Source: Laccaria trichodermophora (taxonomy: Eukaryota > Basidiomycota > Agaricomycetes > Agaricales > Hydnangiaceae). Taken from it: a stretch of DNA of 64,000 nucleotides. Positions 46,531 through 57,363 of this stretch are shown here, one piece after another. Position numbers and translations under genes: made by a program. Location: the NCBI GenBank assembly GCA_018417955.1, contig JACTVC010000002.1, forward strand, positions 3,038,001 through 3,102,000, given 5' to 3'. Position 1 is the first letter of the stretch. Each line of letters begins with the position of its first letter. The notes beneath the pieces were generated by a model. That model saw only the letters and a program-made list of their open reading frames with translations. It made no database searches and was not told where the DNA came from.

Positions 46531-47327
46531 ATTGCTGCTTGTGTGTTGCATGGCCTGTGTCCACTCTGGGGGGCAAGATTTATGACAACATTTTTTTTTC
46601 TCTCCCCCTTTCCTTCAACCTCGCATCATTCCTACCCAACTGGCACCACCTCTACCTACTCTAACACCAACTTAGGATCACGGCTTGTAATTTTCCACTG
46701 CACGATCTCTTCGCCTCTATCCTCCCTGGCTTGATTCTTGAGATTCGCACACTGGAAAAGTGGGGGGCTGTAGGGGAGTATAGGTGGAAGATGTGAGGAG
46801 AGGCGCAAGCCTCTATCCCATTACACGCTCCCCACGTCCAGACGACACACCACAATGGAAGCAAGCTACATCATCTTGATGGGTAGAGGGAGTTGAGTTG
46901 GGATCAACAATCTGAGTGGAGAGGCGCAAGCCTCTATCACACTATACATGTCTTATACCCAGACCACAAGTATGATGGAAGCATGCTACACCATCTTGAT
47001 GGGGAAAGGCAATGGAGTTGGGATGGATGACCTGGAAGCCATCCACTTGCATGGTTTCCCAGTACTCATGGTTATACATCACTGAAGAGAGAATGGGAGG
47101 ATCATATGGGTATTTCTGGGTTAAGCTGGGAGCTTACAGTGACCAGCTTTCCAGATAGCAAATTATTTGGGGCCAAATTTTTTCTTTCTTTTATTCATCT
47201 TCTTTGCTTTGCTACCTTTTGGTCTCATTTTATCCTGATATTCACTCTGGGGGGCAAGAGGATTTCTATTCTATTATTCTTCCCCACCATTGTTTTCCTT
47301 ACATGCCCTCTGGACATTGGGGGGCTT

Positions 47328-47646
47328 TGTGATATAGGATTGGAAGGGAATGCCCAGAGGCCATAGTCAAACAGTGGTATATAGCTAGATTTGGATATCT
47401 TACATAATATATTGATCTTTTGTCTTGAACCACCACCTTGTCAGCAGTCTTGCCATCCTCTTGCACTACATGTAGTGCTTTGTATAACTGTACTTCCTAC
47501 AGTATGCATAATCATGTTGGGCCAGCTGAGTATCTTGTAACTGCTCATTGCTCACTCATGGGTGTTGATCCCAGATCCACCCATTCTTGCCTCCTCCTTC
47601 CCTCTTGGCTTCAGCTATGCGAGAAGTTCAGAGTGAACGCTTCACA
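47328..47646 (+). repeat. 3' LTR of copy 2
   Basis: 319 bp, followed by the target duplication ACTGC. Confidence 0.92.
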
Positions 47647-50335
47647 ACTGCAGAGAGCTCTGAGGATTGTCAGTGTCTGAAGTTATAAATATGTATAATA
47701 TGATATGATATGATATGATGTATTCATGTCTGTTGACTATAATGACATGCTGACTACCAGTACTTTACTGTGCCCCACCTATTTCTGCAGAAATGGCTAG
47801 AATCTCCTAGAATTCTGATCTCTCTATTACAAATACTTGAATTTCCTTTTTTAGATATAGACCTTAGACAACAGTACCCAACAACAAATCCTATTTTTTC
47901 TCATTTTTACCACATTTTCTAAATGATTTTTATTTAAAATAGTAATCTTGCCTCATTTACTCTGATTTCAGCTCTGCAACATTATAATCAATAGTGACTA
48001 CCATCCAATATTTTCTTTAATGTTTCTTATATTTTATTGTAATTTTCTGGCAATATTTGCACAAATTACCTTATTTGGAAATATGCACAGACTATGTGCA
48101 CTATACACCAACATTGTAAATAACAGTTATAGCTGAATGCAGAATGATAAGCCACGCCAGACTGACACATGCACAGGGCAGACTGTCAAATTTTCAAAGC
48201 AACATGATGGCTGAGTTCTCACCAAGTTCTCACAATGAGTCAAATAATTGATGTCACTGTAGTACCACAGTAACATTTGAGAGTCTGCTCTATGTATGTG
48301 TTGATCTGCATGACCTATCATTCTGCATTCAGCTGTGATGGTATGTCTATTCTTTTTCTATTTTTTTCTCCTGTTTTTCCAGCTATATTTGTATCATTTA
48401 CCATATTAGGAAATGTCCACAGACTATGTATATGGTATCTAAATATTGTTAACAATAGTCTATTATTTTTCTCTTTTTCTTTTGAGTTTATGGCTATATT
48501 TTCATTCATTACCATATTTGGAAATATGCACAGTAAACAGTACATCAACATTATCAACAACCATTTATATCATGTAAATTTTTTTTCTAATTTTTCTAGC
48601 TATATTTGTATTAATTACTATTTTAGGAAATGTGCACAGACCATGTATACAATACCCCAATATTGTCAACAACAGTCCATTATTTTTCTCTTTTTCTTCT
48701 AATTTTTCAGGCTAAATTGAATTTCCTTTCTTATTTTTCTAGCTGTATTTGTATTAAATTATTATATTAGGAAATGTACCCAGACCATGTATCTATTTCT
48801 TTTTTCCCCCTTTTTGTCTGACTCTCTGGATATATTTCCAGAATAGGAAATGTGCACAGGCCATTAACAATAGTTTATTATTTTTTCTCCTTTTTTTCTT
48901 ATAGCAGTGGTGGTATTGTAAGTGCCAAAATCTTTCCTGGAATGACAGATCACATGACCACATCATATGATCTATCACATCATCACATCATCTGACCTAT
49001 CACATGACATAGAACATGAACAACTATAAGTTAGATATTTGTTTGTTATTTGTTCTATTACTTCCATGCCTATCCATGCATGTCCTTGATTGGTATTTAT
49101 GACTACTACTGACAAGTACAAAAAGGAGTCATGTGACACAATAGCTAAGCAATGGAGGGTAAATAATGTAAAAGATGTATAAGATCCCAGATATGCCAGC
49201 CATTTCCATACTTGTCAGTAGTAGTCCCATGCTATCAGATATATTCCCTATCCAATGGATTCTATATATGCATATCACAGTAGTCACACTTCTTATGCAT
49301 CTTTGTACATGCATCTTCTCTGTTTCCACTTGCATATAAGAGTATTATTGTCTTCATGACTCTTTATCAAGCTTAGTGAAGGAATAGAGTGACAATGTCA
49401 GCTGTAGATTGTGACTCTTTTAGGAGAGCTTGTGACTCTTTTTCCCTTCCCTACATTCTGGCAGGATCCTGCTAAACCTTTCTGCAGCATTCTGGGAAAG
49501 GTGAGTACAGCTACACTTGTAACATTCCAGAGCATAAGTAGCTACTCACTTAGCTTGACTCTGTAAGACTCTCTTAGATTCAAAACTTCTTCCAAGGTCT
49601 TCACACCATAACACAAACCATCAAATTCTCCTTAGCTTGCCAGACACTTATATTGACATTACTCCAGAGTACAAGTGTCAGCACAGTTTATCAGGGCAGG
49701 TCTTATCAGATCTGTGGTGTTATCCCTTCCTGCATCTGTATCCAATCACTCATGGACTTCCCAAGAGGTAGCAGAGGTGACAGTGCTTTGCACTGCTGTT
49801 TGCATAATGAAGTTGAGGAATCATGTTTATATGTATTGTATTGTGACCCACAAATTGGGAAGTAAGAGACCAATTACATCTACCAAGGCCTGTAATGTCT
49901 AGCACTGATAGATGTTGCTCATCATGGCAAACAATGATCTGTGCCTGCATCTCATCTGATATCTGAGGCACCATGAGAGTTGGGGTTGAGATATTCCATT
50001 GACAGCTCCTGCATTTGATGCACAGATAATCCATTCTACTATACAGAATTTTACCAGAATAAAATCAGAAAAAAATAGGGAGAGTGGTGATGATGGGGTA
50101 CTGTTCACATGGTCTGTGCACATTTCCTAATATAGTAATTAACGAAAATGTATCCAAAAATAAGAAAATAAATTCACCTAATGTAAATAGTTGTTGATAA
50201 TGTTGATGTACTATTTACTTGGTCTGTGCATGTTTCCAAATATGGTAATTAGTAAAAATATAGCCAGAAAATCAGAAATAAAAGAGAAAAAATATGTGAT
50301 AAAAGTTATCTCATATGCATTATATAGTTGTTTAT

Positions 50336-50520
50336 GTTGTGTATCATGTGATACAGTCATATGATATGACATGTGATATAATCATGTGATAATAAAGTCA
50401 TGTGACACAAATCAGGTGATATATAATAGTCAGGTGACATCATCATGTGATCATGTGACATATCATATGATGTGTCCTGTGATACAACCATGTGATGCAG
50501 TCATGTGATCTCTTTTTCCA
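50336..50520. repeat. Dense array of TCATGTGA-type palindromic octamers
   Basis: More than ten CATGTGA/CATATGA/CAGGTGA words in 180 bp in the palindrome centre. Similar shorter arrays lie at 48938-49015 and 56787-56932. Confidence 0.7.
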
Positions 50521-52671
50521 CATCACTACTGCTATTTTTTGTTATTTCTGTGTAGCTGTTGTAATATGGTGTAATGAGGTCTGGCCACAGAAATTAATAA
50601 GGTAATTGATGAAAATAGAGCTAAAAAGTCACTAAAGAGAGAGAAAAAATAATAGAGTATGTTGATGGTCTGTGTACATTTCCTGATAAGAAATTATATT
50701 CAGAAAATTAGAAGGAAAAAGAGAAAAATAATGGACTGTTGTTGACAATATTGGGGTATTGTATACATGGTCTGTGCACATTTCCTAAAATAGTAATTAA
50801 TACAAATATAGCTAGAAAAATTAGAAAAAAAATTTACATGATATAAATGGTTGTTGATAATGTTGATGTACTGTTTACTGTGCATATTTCCAAATATGGT
50901 AATGAATGAAAATATAGCCATAAACTCAAAAGAAAAAGAGAAAAATAATAGACTATTGTTAACAATATTTAGATACCATATACATAGTCTGTGGACATTT
51001 CCTAATATGGTAAATGATACAAATATAGCTGGAAAAACAGGAGAAAAAAATAGAAAAAGAATAGACATACCATCACAGCTGAATGCAGAATGATAGGTCA
51101 TGCAGATCAACACATACATAGAGCAGACTCTCAAATGTTACTGTGGTACTACAGTGACATCAATTATTTGACTCATTGTGAGAACTTGGTGAGAACTCAG
51201 CCATCATGTTGCTTTGAAAATTTGACAGTCTGCCCTGTGCATGTGTCAGTCTGGCGTGGCTTATCATTCTGCATTCAGCTATAACTGTTATTTACAATGT
51301 TGGTGTATAGTGCACATAGTCTGTGCATATTTCCAAATAAGGTAATTTGTGCAAATATTGCCAGAAAATTACAATAAAATATAAGAAACATTAAAGAAAA
51401 TATTGGATGGTAGTCACTATTGATTATAATGTTGCAGAGCTGAAATCAGAGTAAATGAGGCAAGATTACTATTTTAAATAAAAATCATTTAGAAAATGTG
51501 GTAAAAATGAGAAAAAATAGGATTTGTTGTTGGGTACTGTTGTCTAAGGTCTATATCTAAAAAAGGAAATTCAAGTATTTGTAATAGAGAGATCAGAATT
51601 CTAGGAGATTCTAGCCATTTCTGCAGAAATAGGTGGGGCACAGTAAAGTACTGGTAGTCAGCATGTCATTATAGTCAACAGACATGAATACATCATATCA
51701 TATCATATCATATTATACATATTTATAACTTCAGACACTGACAATCCTCAGAGCTCTCTGCAGTTCTCAGAAATATGCCTCTATAAAAGTGAAAAAAAAA
51801 GCGGGCATAGTCAATCTGACAGTTCCCAAACTCTCTCTAGTCTTTAGGAACATACTTCAGTGAAGAAATATGGCTCACACATCAGCCAATATCTACTTCT
51901 GGTAATTTGCAAGAATAATAGACATCAGTAATAATTCAGTAAGTAAGGCTAGTCTATTATAGGCAGTTATTAATATACACTCAACATAAGAGCAGTCAGT
52001 AACAACCTTTATTATCTGATAGAGCAGAATTTAGAGGCTATAACTATATAACAAATAGCTGAATACCACCAATAGATAGAGCTGAATGCAATATATAATC
52101 TGGTTTTTCTATAATAAAAATACAATATAAACTAAAAAGGCAAGTTTAGGACCAAAATGATCTTTATGATAAATTTTGTAGAAAAGTTGAATCCAGAAGA
52201 TAAAAGTTTGAATGGTCAGAAATTTTTGAAGTTTTTTTTTGTGAAACTAGGACCCCAGATACTCCATGACACTGGCAGGAAATCTTTTGCCTATGTGACA
52301 TGGCTAAAAGATTTCCAAGCAGTGTGACATGGTCAAAACATTTTTCAGCAGTGTGACATGGCTAAAAGATTTCTCAGCAGTGTGATATGGTTCAAAAATT
52401 TCTTAGCAGTGTGACATGGCCAAAACATTTTTCAGCAGTGTCACACAGCTAAAAAATTTCCTACCACTTTCAGATGGCTAGGATATTTTTCAATACAAAA
52501 TATGAGCCCAAATATTTCTGGTCACAATATTGAAGGCGAAACATTTTTGCCCAATGTAGTAATATATTTTTCTTCAGAGGCAAAAAAATAACTGGCCAAA
52601 GGATCTATTAGCCTGGATAATTTTTCAAGATTTCCTAGCTAATAGCTTGGTCAAGGTGGGTGACTGAAGTG

Positions 52672-53410
52672 TGTTACACTTACAGATTGGTTGAGTAACA
52701 GCAAGCATGAAGTGAATCATGAAAAAATACAAAGAATAACCCCATATTACAACATGGTGAATAAAATTTGTTAGAGGAGAATGGAGCTTGTTGTTCATAA
52801 ATCTACAATCAAGAGTCAAGAGAAAGAGAGAGGAAAGAGGGAGAGTGGAAGAAAGGAAGAGAAAGAGAGAACCAACAAAGTACTTTGTGAACTCTGAGCA
52901 GCTAAAAAATTTATAATGTCACCTGTATCCATAGTGTGATTTGAAGTGGATGATACTTGAGTGAGTTAGGAATCTTAGACTGAATAGCTTTAAGGAAGCA
53001 CTGTGCTGTCTGGAGGACAGTTCCAGACATTTTCCCAGATCACAGATGCTATTGATGCACCTTATTGCTACCTACATACTGGGAGCATCGGCCAGACATA
53101 GTGCCAAAACCTTTGGAAGTCATTGCAGAATCTTCCAGAATATATACCCCAGACAGCAAAAAAATCACAAGTTTCTTTTCTGAAACTAGGACCCCTGACA
53201 CCCCTACAGACCAGAAAAATATATCCTTACCACATCTGTTTCACAAAATATATCCTAAGGCCAAGCCAGAGCAAAAATATATTTCTAAGGTGTGACAGTG
53301 ACATTTCAGGGTCCACTCACCAAAAATATATCCTTACTGCATTTCACTTGCAAAATATATTTTGGTGGTGTGACATAGACATTATAATTTTTGTGTGACA
53401 TTTCAGGGTC
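52672..53410. other. AT-rich repeat DNA, no gene seen
   Basis: Contains AG-rich sequence (52814-52870) and repeated AAAATATATCCTTA words near 53215-53350, but no coding support. Confidence 0.4.
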
Positions 53411-53729
53411 TGTGATATAGGATTGGAAGGGAATGCCCAGAGGCCATAGTCAAACAGTGGTATATAGCTAGATTTGGATATCTTACATAATATATTGATC
53501 TTTTGTCTTGAACCACCACCTTGTCAGCAGTCTTGCCATCCTCTTGCACTACATGTAGTGCTTTGTATAACTGTACTTCCTACAGTATGCATAATCATGT
53601 TGGGCCAGCTGAGTATCTTGTAACTGCTCATTGCTCACTCATGGGTGTTGATCCCAGATCCACCCACTCTTGCCTCCTCCTTCCCTCTTGGCTTCAGCTA
53701 TGCAAGAAGTTCAGAGTGAACGCTTCACA
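53411..53729 (+). repeat. Solo LTR of the non-autonomous family
   Basis: 319 bp with the same ends, flanked by the 5-bp duplication GGGTC, as left by recombination between two LTRs of a full insertion. Two differences from the other LTRs are visible (CCACTCTTGC for CCATTCTTGC, and TGCAAGAAG for TGCGAGAAG). Confidence 0.93.
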
Positions 53730-54297
53730 GGGTCCTTGTGTCAAAAATATATTTTAGATTTCAGGGCTTTCTAGCACCCATATATATCTAGAATATAGAT
53801 ATGGTCCATGACATTTAGTCATGTAGTATACATGGAGTTTGCATGACTAATAGTCAGTTGGTAGTGGGTGACTGAAGTGGGCAAACCATTCACTCTTTGT
53901 ACCCTGCAAGGAATTACATTTAAGAGTAACTATGGGAAAGGGGAGATGGTTGCAACTGATTATGAAATAGAAAGGGAGGACAGCCTAGTCTTGAAAGAGA
54001 TCATGTTGAGGTTGGCTATGGTCAGACATACATGAGTCCCCAAAGATATGCAAAGAGTGTTGGAGATGACGAGAACATGACTGAAGCTGGTCAAAGGGAA
54101 AGTCAGGACAAGACAACTTGGGCATGAGTTTTGACATCTCAGGGGAGCCTCTTCTTACTTTCCATTTCATCATCATGTAATTCCCTGGATGGTACAAAGG
54201 CTGAATGATTAAGAGCTGTTTTGGCTAGACTCAGTTGCTCTGAAACATTGAGCTATATCCTCATGTACCTGGATAGATACAGGGGGAATATCTTTGT
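53730..54297. other. Intergenic repeat DNA, no gene seen
   Basis: Includes an outward-pointing GGGTGACTGAAGTG end at about 53865-53878 (same terminal sequence as the palindrome family), but the rest is unassigned. Confidence 0.4.
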
Positions 54298-54641
54298 AGG
54301 CTAAAAAAGCGGACACTAGTAACTTTTGTAGTCCAAAAAGTGGATACTACAAACTTTGTAATGAAAAAAGCACACACTATAAGCCTTTGTAATATAAAAA
54401 GCAAAGACTACAGACATTTGTAGTTGAAAAAGCGGACACTACAAACATTTGTAATGAAAAAAGCGCACACTACAAGCCTTTGTAATGTAAAAAGCAAAGA
54501 CTACAGACATTTGTAGTCCAAAAAGCAGACACTACAAACATTTGTAATGAAAAAAACGCACACTACAAGCCTTGGTAATGAAAAAGGCAAACATTTGTAG
54601 TCCAAAAAGTGGACACTACAAACATTTGTAATGAAAAAAGC
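54298..54641 (+). repeat. 93-bp minisatellite built of ~31-bp subunits
   Basis: Alternating GCGGACACTACAAACATTTG, GCGCACACTACAAGCCTTTG and GCAAAGACTACAGACATTTG subunits; GC(G/A)GACACTAC recurs at 54432 and 54525. Related sequence at 42590-42830. Confidence 0.75.
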
Positions 54642-56948
54642 CACTTCAGTCACCCACCTTGACCAAGCTATTAGCCTTGTAAAATATAAGAATGTATCCA
54701 GGCTAATAGGTGGTGCCAGCCGTTTATTTTTTTGCCTTTGGATAAAAATATAATATTGGATTGGGTAGAAAATGTTTGATCTTTAATATTGTGACCAGAA
54801 ATGTTTGGGTTGATATTTTGTATTGAAAAATATCCTAGCCATCTGAAAGTGGTTGGAAATGTTTGAAGCATGTTAGAGTGGTAGGAAATATTTGAAGTGT
54901 TTCAGACTGGTTGGAAATGTTTTAGCTATGTCACACTGCTGAAAAATCTTTTGGTCATGTCACACTGCTAAGAAATGTTTGAGCCATGTCACACTGCTGA
55001 AAAATCTTTTGACCATGTCACACTGCTTGGAAATGTTTTAGCCATGTCACACAGGCAAAAGATTTCCTGCCAGTGTCATGGAGTATCTGGGGTCCTAGTT
55101 TCAAAAAAAAAACTTCAAAATTTTTTGACCATTCAAACTTTTATCTTCTGGATTCCACTTTTGTACAAAATTTATCATAAAGATAATTTTGGTCCTAAAC
55201 TTGCCCTTTAACTTTTATATTATATTTTTATTATAGAAACAGCAGATTATATATTGCATGCAACTGTATCTATTGGTATTCAGCTATTTGTTATATAGTT
55301 ATAGCCTCTAAATTCTGCTTCATCAGATAATAAAGGTTTTTACTGACTGCTCTTATATTGAGTTTATATTGGTAATTGCCTACAATAGATTAGCCTTACC
55401 AACTGAATCATTACTGTTGTCTATTATTCATGCAAATTACCAGAGGTAAATATTGGCTGATGTGCAAGCCATATTCTTCACTGCAGTAAACCTATGTTTC
55501 TGAAAACTAGAGAGAGTTCTGGGGATTGTTACATTTACTATGCTAGCTATATTTTCTCACTCCCATAGAGGTATGTTCCTGAGCACTGGAGAGTTCTGAG
55601 GATTGTCAGAGTTTGATGTTTCATGTAAATGTATAGGTGATGTATTTGTATTTGTTGACTATAATAATATATTAAATTTAACACCATCATGACTGCCAGT
55701 ACTTTGTTGTGCCCCACTTATTTCTGCAGAAATGGCTAGAATCCTCCAGAATTCTGATCTCTCTATTAGAAATACTTGAATTTTGTTTTTTAGCTTTGTA
55801 TTTTAGACCTTGACAACAGTACCCAACAAGAAGTCCTATTTTTTCTCATTTTTACCATATTTTATAAATGATTTTCATTTAAAATAGTAATATTTCTCAT
55901 TCAAAAATGCAAAATGGACTCTGAAATCAGCTCTGCAATATTATGACCACCAGTAATTACCATCTACATTTTCCCCAATGCTACTCTCATTTTATTGCAA
56001 TTTTCTGGCTATATTTGTACAAATTACCCTATTTGGAAATATGCACAGGTCATGTCCACCATGCACCCACATTGTCAATAACAGTCAATGGTATGTCTGT
56101 CCTTTTTTTCTCTTTTCTTTTCTGATTCTTATAGTATATTTGTATCAATTACTATATTAGAAAATGCACATAAACAATGTATATGGTACCTCAATATTCC
56201 TGACAATAGTCTATTATTTTCCTCTTTGGCTCTAATTGGATATATTTTCATTATTTACTTTATTTGGAAATATGCACAGACCAAGTAAACAGTGCACCAA
56301 GATCTATTTACATCACATGATGTCTTTTTCCTTTTTTATAATTATATTTGTATTAATTACTATATTAGAAAATGTGCACAAAATATGTTCATAGTATGTC
56401 AATATTGTCAATAATATTACATTATTTTTCTGTTTTTCTTCTAATTTTCTGGCTATATTTTCGTTAATTACCATACTTGGAAACATGCACAAGCCAAGTA
56501 AACAGTACATCAAAATTATCACATATCATTTGATTTTTTATTTTATTTTTCTGCCTATATTTCTGTTGATTATCATATTCGAAAATATTCAGACCCTGTA
56601 TTTTGTACTCCAGTATTTTTAACATTACTTTATTATTATTATTTTATTTTTCTGAATTTCCAGCTTTACTGAATTTCCTCTATTATTTTTTCTCTTTCTC
56701 TTCAATTTTTCATGTGGAAATGCAATACTTACTTTATTTTGGAATTGTAGTAGCCACACTAAATACTAGATAAGTGGCTATTATGTGACTGTATCACATG
56801 ATACATCATATAATATGTCACATGATCAGACCACATGATACATCACATCACATTGTCACATGATCCCATCACATGATGACTATATCACATGATTGATCAC
56901 ATGTCATATCATATGACTGTATCATGTGATATACAATATGAACATTTA
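54642..56948 (+). repeat. Single-arm copy of the palindrome repeat family
   Basis: Begins CACTTCAGTCACCCACCTTG and follows the order of the left palindrome arm and centre: minisatellite, TTCTGGATTCCACTTTTG, GTACTTTGTTGTGCCCC, the GGAAATATGCACAG repeats, then the TCACATGA array. It is cut at 56948 by the chromovirus LTR. Confidence 0.75.
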
Positions 56949-57315
56949 TGTGAAACCTGACGGTCGTGGTGGTCTTCTCGACGAAGCCGTGAGTGTGAGG
57001 CGAGAGTGTCGGTCGTAGGAGGGACTACGTAGTTGTCTTGTGTTGGTGGCGCGGTTCCGTGTGGCGGTTGCGCGCCTATGAAGTCCTGTGACCCCGGACT
57101 CGGGGCGCTGTCACCCGGCGCAGGGCTCTTGTATCCCGGAGGGGAGACGATGGGTCGCCTAACCGTAAATCGTATCCGCGACCCAATCCACGTATTATGT
57201 ATAATCATGGTAAAAGGTAACTTACAAGAAAGCGTAGTCTAACACAATATAACAAGTAACAAACAGGTGCCAACAAGATGATCCTATGTCATGTAAGTAC
57301 TAGTACGGTATCACA
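56949..57315 (-). repeat. 3' LTR of the chromovirus
   Basis: Boundaries inferred from TG...CA ends and the adjoining polypurine tract. The partner LTR is not in the window, so the length of 367 bp is a prediction. Confidence 0.75.
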
Positions 57316-57363
57316 AAGCCCCCCCATGAGATTGGAGCATCGAATAATAGGGTTAGCAATTGT

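Larger units (their letters stand above)
43768..47646 (+). mobile_element. Non-autonomous LTR retroelement, copy 2 (3879 bp)
   Basis: Same family and layout as the element at 35581: LTRs at 43768-44086 and 47328-47646, candidate primer site at 44088, 321-bp tandem units starting at 44810, 45131 and 45452, hairpin array 46150-46530, GNRA hairpins near 46797 and 46917, polypurine tract 47317-47327. The 5-bp duplication ACTGC flanks it. The uninterrupted target can be read in the other arm of the palindrome, GAGAACTGCAGAGAG at about 51754-51768, so insertion came after the palindrome formed. No gag or pol. Confidence 0.94.
42856..52671. mobile_element. Giant palindromic (foldback-type) repeat, arms about 1.97 kb
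   Basis: Left arm 42856-43767 plus 47652-48712 matches right arm 50699-52671 inverted, with no indel at any point checked (mirror sums 95527 before and 99411 after the inserted LTR element; difference 3884 = element plus 5-bp duplication). Outer ends read CACTTCAGTCACCCACC and its inverse. Only isolated transitions separate the arms. The 2-kb centre (48713-50698) is AT-rich and includes diverged copies of GGAAATGTGCACAGACCATG. No transposase frame. Other family members are at 34273 and 54642. Confidence 0.88.

Noticed and set aside
48277..48702. 141-codon ORF repeated inverted at 50700-51134
   Set aside because: Identity is explained by the palindrome arms; hydrophobic composition reflects T-rich DNA and no family is recognised.
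43878..56700. Search for CRISPR-like arrays
   Set aside because: Repeats are tandem minisatellites or transposon arms without unique spacers; the organism is a eukaryote.
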